Assembly: GCA_029261155.1 (NCBI GenBank)
Contig: JAJDBW010000022.1
Span: 1-35,337 of the forward strand
Direction of reading: 5' to 3'
Length of the DNA stretch: 35,337 nucleotides
Source of the DNA: Nitrospirota bacterium
GTDB taxonomy: Bacteria > Nitrospirota > Nitrospiria > SBBL01 > JAADHI01
Part shown: positions 15,060 to 23,398 of the stretch, in pieces
How positions within the stretch are numbered: the stretch's first letter is position 1
Layout: each line of letters begins with the position of its first letter
Position numbers and translations under genes: made by a program
Notes under the pieces: generated by a model
Database searches by the model: none
What the model saw: the letters and a program-made list of their open reading frames with translations, nothing else
What the model was told of the DNA's origin: nothing

Positions 15060-17498
15060 TCACTCCTTACGATTAAACACACCTGATATTGCCATTGCGA
15101 GCTTTTCTGGGTTTGCCAGTGACTCTTCTTCAATTTGCTCGGCAGGTTGAACTTCCGGCTCTACAATCGGCTGGTGCGGGGGCAATTCTAGCTCGCCCTT
15201 TGGTAGTGTCCTTAACTCATCAGGGGTCACCGTGACTTCTCCACCGTTACTCTGAACAAAAGCGATAATCGTCATCAGCTCCTGTTCGGAAAGCCCAATG
15301 GGCGCTTTGTTAATCGTGGGCATTTCCGCTGCATAGTTTATGGGCTCGGGTGAATGGTAATCCAACTTCACATATGCCTTCGGATCAATGAGCGTTTCAT
15401 AGATAAATTCACGGGTCAAACGCGCTCCGACTCCCGCTAAATTTGGACATCGCCCATGCCCCTCTCCGATACTATGGCAAAGTGCACACTGCCCTTTACT
15501 ATAAAAGATATCCTGGCCAACTTGAACCATGTCGTCCTGTGTTTTAATCTTGGTTAGATCTAATTCTTTTTTCTCGGGTGGAAAACCGATTTTTTGAGGG
15601 ACTTGGTAGCCGACATAGGTGTAGCAAAGGAGGAAGATCCCCACGACAGCCGTCACTTTTAGCATGACAAAGCGCGGGCCACCGGTTTCTTTCGGAAGTC
15701 GCTTGCGTTCTTTATCCTCAAATAAATCGCAAAACCACATAAAAACAGGTGCAAGGAAAAAATACCGGGTGCTGAAACGGCTATGCCGGATGGTATGCGA
15801 GGTCCAAAAAACGATACCGACCATCACACAGAAAATCGCCGTACTCACCACAAAGAGCAAAGAGGCCAAGCCGAGCGTGGGGGTATACGCATAGGCTGAT
15901 GTATCTTCCAAAACGCCGTAGATGTGCCAGTGCACCCGCGAAGCAGATCGGGCGTAGCCCATTAAGGCCATGGTTAACACAACAAAGACGGCATTAATCA
16001 CCAAGGCGTATTGAGAACGCTTCGGCATCACACCCCATTTCATTTTTTGCGTAAGTTTTGCCGATCTAAGGGCAAGCGCAGTGAGGGGCGTAATGGTAAA
16101 CATCACGAAAAGAACAGCCAAGACCTGGGCCACAGAAAGCACATTCACCCGGTACACGGAAGGCACGAAATACCCGTAGACGCCCAGCCAGATAATAAAA
16201 ATGACAGCAGCAGTGATCAACAGCACTGTAAAAATATTGGCCGCCTTACCCCATTTTACGGTAACAACCTTATCTGCCCGCCAATAAAGAATAAAGCAGA
16301 TAAAAGTGGTCACAATCATCAGATTGACCACCGTTAACTTTGCCGACATCACCCCAAACACACCCAGCAAGGGATGATGCGCACCACCCATGGCCCGTGC
16401 TTCCGAAACGCTCGCTACGAGGGAATGCGGTGTCAACCAGACCGAGAAGGAGCCGACCAAGACGACGAGCATCGCGATAATAGCGCCTTTGTATTTCGGC
16501 GCGGACTGCGTCCGGAATGCGATACCTTGCCAAAAATAATAATTGGACCCGACGAAAAGCACACCGATCAGCACCGCCTGAAGGATAAAAAGCCATGAAA
16601 GGATGCCCCCCATCAAGGTGATTCCCATCTGCTGGTTATATTGATAGACCTCCCGCATGAGGTAATATCCGGCGAAGGGCATGGGGAGCAGACCGAATAC
16701 GCCGATAAAATTTCCGATATAACCCATCCAGTCGTAATGCTCTTTTTCCTCTTTTGTTTTCGCGCCGAGATAGGCGACCCCCGCATAGGCTCCGCAGACA
16801 AAGCCGCCTAAGATAAGGTTCCCAACGACTCGATGAATCACTACCGGGATCCATGTCGGGTTGTTCAGCGCGGTCCAAGCGCGCATCAAGGGGGTCAACT
16901 CCGGACTTAAAACCACCGGACTGGCTTGATAAGCAAGAAAACCGCTCGGTAAGAATACGAGTGCCAAGCCGGCAAGATTAAGCATAAATCCCCAGAAGAC
17001 GTGCAGTCCCTTTCTGTTTTGCCAGGCTTCCCATTTAGACCAGTAGACATAAATTGAAGCCGTTTCAGCCAGGAACAGAAAGAGGTAGACATAGTAGAGG
17101 GGTTTAAATGTAAAGGCCATCACCTCCATGAGTTCCGGGTAAAAAACGAGGAGGGAAAAGAGAAAGAAGATACCTAAGGTCGCGGTCGTCGCAAAAACGG
17201 CCACAATAAGGTCCGCAAATTCATGCGCGAGCTTGTCGTACCGTTGCTCTCCTGTCTTGATACCCATAATCTCGATCACGATAATAAACATGGGCACGCC
17301 CAGCAAGAAGGCACCGAACAAAATATGGACTTGCGCAAGCAACCAGACCAGGTTCCGGCTGCCGATACTGCCAATATCTCGGTAACTGACGCCTCCTGGC
17401 AGCTCCGCAAAGACAGACGTGGATGGAATGCAGAGGAACAAAGCGATAAGGCATGTGGCCCAGACGACAGGTCGTTTAATTATTTTATTCATTGTCAT
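15060..17498 (-). CDS. Cytochrome bd-like oxidase subunit I fused to a C-terminal cytochrome c domain
   Basis: The 812-aa protein starts with a Sec-like signal (to about residue 31), then about fourteen membrane helices. The first part resembles CydA: QVHILFGAFLLGVP with H58, and VIHRVVGNLILGG with H222, candidate heme ligands. It ends in a class I cytochrome c domain with CALCHS (C671-H675) and a MPTINKAP Met-ligand segment. Canonical CydA has about 520 aa and nine helices and no heme c, so this belongs to the large bd-like oxidase family reported in Nitrospira-type bacteria. The fused heme suggests that cytochrome c, not quinol, is the electron donor. No CydB is encoded; the neighbours are two antiporter-like subunits. 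GGGGG lies about 8 nt before the ATG. Confidence 0.87.
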   Translation of the reverse strand: MTMNKIIKRPVVWATCLIALFLCIPSTSVFAELPGGVSYRDIGSIGSRNLVWLLAQVHILFGAFLLGVPMFIIVIEIMGIKTGEQRYDKLAHEFADLIVAVFATTATLGIFFLFSLLVFYPELMEVMAFTFKPLYYVYLFLFLAETASIYVYWSKWEAWQNRKGLHVFWGFMLNLAGLALVFLPSGFLAYQASPVVLSPELTPLMRAWTALNNPTWIPVVIHRVVGNLILGGFVCGAYAGVAYLGAKTKEEKEHYDWMGYIGNFIGVFGLLPMPFAGYYLMREVYQYNQQMGITLMGGILSWLFILQAVLIGVLFVGSNYYFWQGIAFRTQSAPKYKGAIIAMLVVLVGSFSVWLTPHSLVASVSEARAMGGAHHPLLGVFGVMSAKLTVVNLMIVTTFICFILYWRADKVVTVKWGKAANIFTVLLITAAVIFIIWLGVYGYFVPSVYRVNVLSVAQVLAVLFVMFTITPLTALALRSAKLTQKMKWGVMPKRSQYALVINAVFVVLTMALMGYARSASRVHWHIYGVLEDTSAYAYTPTLGLASLLFVVSTAIFCVMVGIVFWTSHTIRHSRFSTRYFFLAPVFMWFCDLFEDKERKRLPKETGGPRFVMLKVTAVVGIFLLCYTYVGYQVPQKIGFPPEKKELDLTKIKTQDDMVQVGQDIFYSKGQCALCHSIGEGHGRCPNLAGVGARLTREFIYETLIDPKAYVKLDYHSPEPINYAAEMPTINKAPIGLSEQELMTIIAFVQSNGGEVTVTPDELRTLPKGELELPPHQPIVEPEVQPAEQIEEESLANPEKLAMAISGVFNRKE

Positions 17499-17536
17499 TT
17501 CAATCCCCCCTTCTTAATAGCCCTACATGAGGAATC

Positions 17537-19333
17537 TTATACCCGTTTATCGCTTGCCAGCGACCAAGGATTCAGTAAGCGTCTGAGCATTTTCGTGGCG
17601 TAAAAATCAAAAGTTGCGAATTTTGGAATCGTAATATGAAACCAATGGTATTTCAGACCGCCATACATCAGTCCGCCACCTAAACCAAGCGCAACTACTG
17701 AAGAAAAAAGATTGTGCAGGACGACTGAAAAAGACTCTGCGCCTGGATAAAGGATGGCCAAGCCGGAAACCTGTGTTTGAACGTTGTATAAAAGCTGGTA
17801 AGCATGAGAGCTCGGATCGAAACCCAGTGGGGCCAAAGCCGGACCAATTGCAGTCTCAAGCAACCAATTCGGAAACAAACCCAGGAACAGGATTGCGACT
17901 GCAAAGCCCACCATGCCAATTTTCATAGGAAGCGGCGCGGGCTCAACCTGCTCAAATTCTTTAGGACGATTCCCACGAAAAATCAAGTAAAACATCTTGA
18001 AGTTAGACGCAAAAGTGCCTGCCGCCGTTACGATAAAGATCTTTTCCACCAACCATAGCGTCATATCGTGTCCATGTTCATACGATTCTATGATGGCATG
18101 GTGAAGGATGGTCTTACTCGCAAAACCATTAAATAAAGGAACACCCGATATACCACAAACCGCGATAAAAAGACAGATCGCAGTGACAGGCATGTTCTTC
18201 ATCAGTCCACCGAGCTTATACATGTCAAGTTGGTTCGTCCTAAAATAAACCGCCCCAACGCCCAAAAAGAGTGCTGCCTTGAAGAGCGCATGGTTTACGA
18301 TGTGATAGAGTGCGCCCGCGACACCCATCGCACCGTCTTTCCCCAAATAGGCGGCACAACCGATCCCCATGACGATATAGCCCATCTGACTAATGCTATG
18401 AAAGGCCAACATCCGCTTTGAATTACTAGAGATTAAAGCCGAAATCACTGCAAAGAACATGGTAATCGTCCCGATGATAATCGTCCAATATCCGATATTG
18501 CCCAAAGTCAGCCAATCTTCTGCCGCCGCTCCGGCCTGCGGGACAAAAAGAAGGTTGACCACCCTAAAAATCCCATAGGCCCCGGCCTTAATCATTGCGG
18601 CGGACAATAGGGCAGATGCAGGCGTCGGCGCAACGGGATGCGCTTCTGGAAGCCAGAAATGTTCGAAGAAGAGCCCGGCCTTCCCGCCAAAACCCGCAAT
18701 CATCAATATCGCAATCTGGAATTTAACGGCAGTCCCCATGGAAGCGGCAATATCCGGCGCAATTGCTGAAATTTCAAGCGACCCTGTATAGGTTTTTAGC
18801 AGCACCATTCCCGAGAGCAGGAGCAGGCTTGTCGCAACCCCGACATAGAGATAGAGATTAGCCCCCTTTACAGCCGGGGCATCTTCTTTATGCGCGATTA
18901 AGGGATATGGAAAAATCAATAATCCTTCAAAAAAGATGAAGAGCGTTAAAAAATCACCGGCAAGCAAAACACCGAGATTCGACGCCAAGGTAAGAAGTGA
19001 GAAGAAATCGTAACGAAAACGTTTATCTTCATGTGTCATGTAAGTGATGCTATAAATGGAGCACAAAATCCAAAGGAAGGAGGTAATCAGGGCGATAAGG
19101 AGGCCTGCGGCATCGACCTTAAAGCTAAGGCCAAAACCGGGGAGCCAAGAAATGGCATAGTGAACGCCACCATTTATCACTGAGCCATAGAGGCTCAGCA
19201 ACAATAAAAAAGGGAGGACACTGGCTCCAATAACAATTGCATTCCTAAAAGAATCGGAATTTTTCTTAAGCAGTAGAGCAAAAGCACCGAGTATGGGAAT
19301 TAGTGCCGCCCAGAGAGGGAGTGAACTCTCCAT
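17537..19333 (-). CDS. Proton-conducting antiporter-like membrane subunit (NuoM/MrpD type)
   Basis: This 598-aa polytopic protein has the proton-translocating core shared by complex I NuoL/M/N and Mrp antiporters. The key residues are present: E136 in FIFFEGLLIF (helix 5), K218 in AGFGGKAGLFF (broken helix 7), the WLPEAHPVAPTPASALL loop, and K249 in AAMIKAGAYG (helix 8). Spacing between the Pro-rich loop and K249 matches MrpD/NuoM more than MrpA/NuoL. A longer C-terminal part adds helices (FAVAILFLGLFPNWL and further). GAGGAG precedes the ATG. The gene lies 38 bp upstream of the bd-like oxidase and follows the 47-aa ORF by one nt, so it is most likely an ion-pumping module of that oxidase. 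Confidence 0.9.
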   Translation of the reverse strand: MESSLPLWAALIPILGAFALLLKKNSDSFRNAIVIGASVLPFLLLLSLYGSVINGGVHYAISWLPGFGLSFKVDAAGLLIALITSFLWILCSIYSITYMTHEDKRFRYDFFSLLTLASNLGVLLAGDFLTLFIFFEGLLIFPYPLIAHKEDAPAVKGANLYLYVGVATSLLLLSGMVLLKTYTGSLEISAIAPDIAASMGTAVKFQIAILMIAGFGGKAGLFFEHFWLPEAHPVAPTPASALLSAAMIKAGAYGIFRVVNLLFVPQAGAAAEDWLTLGNIGYWTIIIGTITMFFAVISALISSNSKRMLAFHSISQMGYIVMGIGCAAYLGKDGAMGVAGALYHIVNHALFKAALFLGVGAVYFRTNQLDMYKLGGLMKNMPVTAICLFIAVCGISGVPLFNGFASKTILHHAIIESYEHGHDMTLWLVEKIFIVTAAGTFASNFKMFYLIFRGNRPKEFEQVEPAPLPMKIGMVGFAVAILFLGLFPNWLLETAIGPALAPLGFDPSSHAYQLLYNVQTQVSGLAILYPGAESFSVVLHNLFSSVVALGLGGGLMYGGLKYHWFHITIPKFATFDFYATKMLRRLLNPWSLASDKRV

Positions 19334-19334
19334 C

Positions 19335-19478
19335 TTATACGCTCCTCATGCCTTTACAGGCCACTTCTAGCAAACAAATATCCAAGAGTCCGTACTCAAT
19401 TGAGGGCAAAAGCCCAGTGGGTTGAACCTGAAGATCAATAAGCACACCATTCGCATTTAAACATAAAGCACGGATCAT
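19335..19478 (-). CDS. Small ORF (47 aa) translationally coupled between the two antiporter-like genes
   Basis: The ATG at 19478 overlaps the TGA of the upstream NuoL/MrpA-like gene (ATGA), and the TAA ends one nt before the ATG of the NuoM/MrpD-like gene. This 47-codon frame exactly bridges a gap of 141 bp that would otherwise be empty. The product (MIRALCLNANGVLIDLQV...CKGMRSV) is moderately hydrophobic but has no clear membrane helix and three cysteines. The tight coupling on both ends argues for real translation, if only to carry ribosomes through. I do not recognise the sequence. Confidence 0.6.
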   Translation of the reverse strand: MIRALCLNANGVLIDLQVQPTGLLPSIEYGLLDICLLEVACKGMRSV

Positions 19479-21022
19479 TGAAACATCACCCCAATAAACT
19501 CCAATAAAAATTCAGGGTACATCCCTAGGACAAAAGAAACCACTGCCGTAATACATAAAGGAACCACAACAAACAAAGACGGCTCCCGAATACCGGCCAA
19601 CGCACGCCCCGAGCCTCCCTTAGAGGCCGCTGCCCCAACACTTTGCGGAATAAGGACAGGCCTCGCATTCTCCAGTGTCGTTTCTGCATCCTCATCCTGC
19701 GCATCTCGAAAAAACCCATTCATTACGATTGGCACAAAGTAAAACGCATTCAGCAAGGCACTGGTCGCCAAGACAATAAGTGTCCAAAACTCCTTCGCTT
19801 CCGTCGAACCGATCATGAGGTACCATTTACTAACAAATCCTCCCGCAGGAGGGATGCCGACCATGCTGAGGGTCGCGATGGCAAAAGCAGCCATGGTCCA
19901 CGGCATTTTTCGTCCAATGCCATTCAATTCAGAAACATTGGTTTTTTTTGTCGCCACATAAATAGAACCTGCGCAGAAGAAGAGCGTGATCTTGGCAAAC
20001 GCGTGCATGGCAATATGCATAATACCACCGCGAATACCCGTCGGAGTGAGAAGCGCACCACCCAATACCATGTACGAGAGCTGGCTCACGGTCGAATAGG
20101 CAATTCGTTCTTTAAGGTTATTACTTTTCATGGCGTAGATAGAGGCCGTGATTATCGTAATGCAAGCGATCACGGCGGTGATAACGCCCAGATCCAACTG
20201 CTGCATTAAGTCAATACCAAAGATATTAATAATCACGCGCAACACACAAAACGCACCGGTGTTGACCACAGCAACAGCATGGAGCAAAGCACTCACAGGC
20301 GTAGGCGCAATCATTGAAGCAGGCAACCACGAATGAAGCGGCATAAAGGCGACCTTGCCTATACCGGCCAAGTAAAAGATATAAATACCAATCAGCATCA
20401 CCTGGTCTACATTTTGAGGCATGATCCCGTTTGCCGTGAAATCAACAGACCCCGCATAATAGTAAGTTCCGAGAATGGCCGGCGTTAAAAAGACTTTTGA
20501 GGTTCCTAAAAGGTAGGCAAGATACTTGTTTCCCTTTTCCCATGCCTCATGCGATTCATGATGCGTGACCAGTGGGTAGGTAAAAAAAGTGATCAACTCA
20601 TAAAAAATAAAAAGAGTGAACCAATTATTTGAGAACGCCGCACCCTCGGTTGCGAATAGCGTAACGGCGAAACAGAAGAAAAATCGCGTCTGAGCGTGCT
20701 CATCGAGACTCCTCATGTAGCCGATGGAATAGAAAGACGTCAGTATCCATGTAACCGCGGCGACAATCCCGAAAACCATACCAAGACCATCGACACGGAA
20801 ACCGATCGGAACAGAGGGCCAAAATTCAAACAAGGTGTAATGGAGCGTTTTACCGGAAAGGACATCGGGAACCATGCTGACAACGGCAAAAAACATCACA
20901 AAAGCCGTCACCAGCGTGGCACCTTCTCGTAGGTTCGGCTTCTTTCGGGCCATTAGAATGAAGACGGACCCGATTAAAGGCGTTAACACGGCCAATAAGG
21001 GCTTTATCGATTCTACTTCCAT
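19475..21022 (-). CDS. Proton-conducting antiporter-like membrane subunit (NuoL/MrpA type)
   Basis: The ATG at 21022 has AAGGATT about 5 nt upstream and begins MEVESIKPLLAVLTPLIG; the frame extends to a TTG at 21052. The 515-aa product carries the antiporter core: E142 in FIFYELITFF, K223 in GIGKVAFMPLHSWLP, and a helix-8 H248 in SALLHAVAVVNTGAF. The helix-8 lysine of MrpA/MrpD is replaced, as in NuoL, where a His occupies this region. It lacks the long C-terminal arm of NuoL and MrpA. With the 598-aa protein it gives two candidate ion channels next to an oxidase, and no other complex I gene is present in the window. Confidence 0.9.
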   Translation of the reverse strand: MEVESIKPLLAVLTPLIGSVFILMARKKPNLREGATLVTAFVMFFAVVSMVPDVLSGKTLHYTLFEFWPSVPIGFRVDGLGMVFGIVAAVTWILTSFYSIGYMRSLDEHAQTRFFFCFAVTLFATEGAAFSNNWFTLFIFYELITFFTYPLVTHHESHEAWEKGNKYLAYLLGTSKVFLTPAILGTYYYAGSVDFTANGIMPQNVDQVMLIGIYIFYLAGIGKVAFMPLHSWLPASMIAPTPVSALLHAVAVVNTGAFCVLRVIINIFGIDLMQQLDLGVITAVIACITIITASIYAMKSNNLKERIAYSTVSQLSYMVLGGALLTPTGIRGGIMHIAMHAFAKITLFFCAGSIYVATKKTNVSELNGIGRKMPWTMAAFAIATLSMVGIPPAGGFVSKWYLMIGSTEAKEFWTLIVLATSALLNAFYFVPIVMNGFFRDAQDEDAETTLENARPVLIPQSVGAAASKGGSGRALAGIREPSLFVVVPLCITAVVSFVLGMYPEFLLEFIGVMFQ

Positions 21023-21113
21023 AATAATCCTTAGATCGTCATCTAAAATCAAGCACAGATGACGACGCCAACAAACAATAATGCGAAGTGCTGATACGCC
21101 TTAGCTAAAAGGA

Positions 21114-21641
21114 CTACTTCTCGACGGTATTTTCGATTTCCGGATGATTGTGATCCGCGGGCTTGTTTCCATGCGACCAGGTATGCTCGTAGGCGATAAC
21201 TTTCCAGATCTCTTCCTCACTCAACTCTTCTGCCCAAGCCGGCATGCTTGTCTTTTTAACGCCATCGGCGATCCGCCAGTACCAATAGCTGTCGGAAAAA
21301 CGATTCATCCTGTTTTCACCACGAAAATCACGCGCACCCCGCTTTTTGGGCCGATCTTTCTTTGTATCGATCCCGTGACAGGTTAAGCACCCCTCTTTTG
21401 CGACTCGTTTTTTCCTTTTATATACATATTCCAATTTTCGGGTTTCGAAAATCTTTTTTCCTTCCTCAATGATTTTCGCATCGGTCCACCAACCACTCGG
21501 CATGTGTTTGTCTGCAAAGGCCTTCGGCACAGGCTTCAAGGGTTTATCGTCATCATCTTTTTTAGCTTCAGCTTGTCCAGAACTGATGAATAACGCTAGC
21601 GCAACGAGAGCAATCATCCAAAGTGAGTGTTTTTTTTTCAT
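21114..21641 (-). CDS. Periplasmic monoheme cytochrome c
   Basis: The 175-aa precursor has a Sec signal (MKKKHSLWMIALVALALF to about residue 26) and one heme site, C85-H89 (GCLTCHG). A MPAWAEELSEEEIWKVIAYE segment supplies the axial Met and the C-terminal helix of a class I cytochrome c. Between signal and heme is a longer, Lys-rich N-terminal region (about 55 residues) than in plain cytochromes c. AAAGGA lies 7 nt before the ATG. Placed between the tetraheme cytochrome and the antiporter-like genes, it is a likely soluble electron donor to the oxidase. Confidence 0.88.
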   Translation of the reverse strand: MKKKHSLWMIALVALALFISSGQAEAKKDDDDKPLKPVPKAFADKHMPSGWWTDAKIIEEGKKIFETRKLEYVYKRKKRVAKEGCLTCHGIDTKKDRPKKRGARDFRGENRMNRFSDSYWYWRIADGVKKTSMPAWAEELSEEEIWKVIAYEHTWSHGNKPADHNHPEIENTVEK

Positions 21642-21705
21642 GCTTCAGTCCTTTCTCTAATCAATATCATTTCAAAATAAGCTGGTGAAGAGATGTATTA
21701 CCTGG

Positions 21706-22884
21706 TCATTGACTATTTCTCAACTGGCTGTTGTATGAATCAATTTTGTGACACCCGCCGCAATTTTTACTCTCGACGATTCGCTTTCCTTTATCGATGC
21801 GCTCGGCATCCATCGGTCTATCCGAAACGGCCATTGCCTGTGGCGCACTCTCGTTTAGATTCATCAAATACGCCAGGATCGATCGCGTCTGCTCATCAGA
21901 CATCTTAAAATTCGGCATCGGAGAATCCGGTCGCATGGCCTGAGGATTTTTCAACCAATAAAAAACCCACTCGGGTCGAATCCGCATCATGGCATCCGAT
22001 AGTTCAGGTCCCACAATGCCCCCCTCACCACCCGGTTCCCGCTTATGGCAGCCGTCACAGGCATAATCCTCTTCGAAAATGATTTGGCCCTTTTCGATCT
22101 CTTCCGGGTCGGAGGGATCCCAACCTTTCAAGACGCTCGATGAAACACCTTTATCCTTTAGGGTCATCAGGTAATCAACAAGGGCCGCGCCTTCCGCCTC
22201 GGAAAAAAAGAACTGCGGCATTTTCGCTTTGCTAAAAGGCGAAAATCCATTTGGACGCAACTTTTCGGGTTGTCTTAAAAACTTTAAAAGGGCCTCGGGC
22301 CTCCATTTACTTCCCTCATGACCGATATTCGGCGCAATAGGGCGAAGGAGATCCGTCGTTCGGGCATGACAAACGAGGCAGCGCGCATCTCCTTCAACAC
22401 CCAGATCCGGAAGACGGACGGTTTCAGGCAGCGGCATTCCGTTTTCCTCGGACAGAGTTCGCAAATAAGCGACAAGGCTATCCATTTGATCTTCACTGAA
22501 GACGCCGCCCCAAGGCGGCATATAATAAGAGATATCGACGGCAGCGCCGCCGCCCTCAATCACTTCGAAAATTTCTTCGTCGCTGTATTTATCGAATTCG
22601 GAGGTCGTGAGGTCAGTCGGGTGGACATCGCCAAGCTGATCTGCATTGATTCCGTTTCCTTTACCGGAATCGCCATGACAGACTGCACAATAATGTCGAA
22701 AGAGGTGCTTTCCTTCGCGGGCATCCGCCTCTGCGCGTGCAGAAGAAGCGGCGGCGAAAAGGGAGAGGTAGACTACAAGAAGAAAGAAGGTAAGTTTAGA
22801 GGCCGTTTCATTGCTTCCGAGCAAATTCAAACCCTCTCCATGAAAAAAGGCCCATACATCCCTGCTCTCTCGTGTTGAGCACAT
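21706..22884 (-). CDS. Periplasmic tetraheme c-type cytochrome with a shortened last heme domain
   Basis: Four CxxCH motifs are at C66-H70, C169-H173, C276-H280 and C375-H379. The first three sit in class I-like domains with Met ligands (MPPW, MPQF, MPNF). The fourth is only 13 residues from the C-terminus, so its domain lacks room for a distal Met; it could use another ligand or be a truncated remnant. The signal is TASKLTFFLLVVYLSLFAAASSARA. The frame starts at an ATG (22884) without a ribosome site; a TTG at 22830, 5 nt after GGAG, is a good alternative that places the signal closer to the N-terminus. It is the first large gene of the cluster. Confidence 0.85.
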   Translation of the reverse strand: MCSTRESRDVWAFFHGEGLNLLGSNETASKLTFFLLVVYLSLFAAASSARAEADAREGKHLFRHYCAVCHGDSGKGNGINADQLGDVHPTDLTTSEFDKYSDEEIFEVIEGGGAAVDISYYMPPWGGVFSEDQMDSLVAYLRTLSEENGMPLPETVRLPDLGVEGDARCLVCHARTTDLLRPIAPNIGHEGSKWRPEALLKFLRQPEKLRPNGFSPFSKAKMPQFFFSEAEGAALVDYLMTLKDKGVSSSVLKGWDPSDPEEIEKGQIIFEEDYACDGCHKREPGGEGGIVGPELSDAMMRIRPEWVFYWLKNPQAMRPDSPMPNFKMSDEQTRSILAYLMNLNESAPQAMAVSDRPMDAERIDKGKRIVESKNCGGCHKIDSYNSQLRNSQ

Positions 22885-23128
22885 TCTTAGGATACGACTA
22901 GGTTAGGCCATCAGGGACAAGCCAGCAAACATCGGCTTGAAAAGAATAACTTCTTTAGTTTTGAGTTTCTATTTCAATAGCATTCAAAGCACTGGCTCGG
23001 TGCTTATATGTCTTGCAATTAAATAAGCTCAGCCACATCGGACCGATTAAGACTGTGCTACGGCAGGGTTCATTCTGCCAAATCAAATGAAGACATACGG
23101 TCGCCACCGATTAAAAAAGGGCTCCCTC

Positions 23129-23266
23129 CTAGGCAAACCCTTCAAAAGCCACCGAATCAATATACCTTATTTCAATATATTTTTTCGGTGCCAAAAACCA
23201 TGTTGTCGCTGTGCTTTCCTTGCAATCCGCTATAATAATTTCCTTTATGATTCCAATAGTTACCAT
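23129..23266 (-). CDS. Possible small protein (45 aa) at the head of the respiratory cluster
   Basis: An ATG at 23266 is preceded by AGGAGGG (23269-23275), a full ribosome site although only 2-3 nt from the ATG. The frame of 45 codons (MVTIGIIKEIIIADCKES...SVAFEGFA) ends at a TAG; it could also open at a GTG at 23329. It lies just downstream of the promoter at 23314-23342 and 244 bp before the tetraheme gene. No family is recognised. The rest of the interval 22885-23128 shows no gene; it contains a short hairpin, CAAGCC/GGCTTG, near 22919-22940. Confidence 0.35.
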   Translation of the reverse strand: MVTIGIIKEIIIADCKESTATTWFLAPKKYIEIRYIDSVAFEGFA

Positions 23267-23313
23267 ATCCCTCCTGGGATAAACTAACCACCCCCTAGGA
23301 GAAAGTTTTCGAG

Positions 23314-23342
23314 TTATATCACACCCCACAAATCATGTCAAT
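23314..23342 (-). promoter_or_regulatory. sigma70-like promoter upstream of the respiratory cluster
   Basis: On the minus strand TTGACA (23337-23342) and TATAAC (23314-23319) are separated by exactly 17 bp, within the 514-bp gap upstream of the tetraheme cytochrome gene. All downstream genes to 7.7 kb run in the same direction with short gaps, so this may drive the whole set of about 15.5 kb. It lies 57 bp past the stop of the SDR gene, so readthrough from the pur-tsaC genes could add to it; no strong terminator was seen between. Confidence 0.6.
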
Positions 23343-23398
23343 AAATTTTTGGGCGATCGCGCGCGCCCCTTAATGACATGCCTTTTCCCGACAAGTGT

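Noticed and set aside
19643-20209. A 188-codon + strand frame opposite the NuoL/MrpA-like gene
   Set aside because: Antisense of a membrane protein gene, giving a charged His/Arg-rich product with no family likeness.
17537-21022. Possibility that the two antiporter-like genes belong to a complex I or full Mrp operon
   Set aside because: No Nuo hydrophilic subunits and no MrpB, C, E, F or G genes are present; the pair sits directly before an oxidase gene instead.
22318-22878. A 186-codon + strand frame opposite the tetraheme cytochrome gene
   Set aside because: Antisense of a gene with four clear heme motifs; no independent support.
23352-23376. GCGATCGC-containing palindromic stretch resembling the cyanobacterial HIP1 motif
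   Set aside because: Single occurrence in a CG-rich run; no other copies noticed, so coincidence is more likely.
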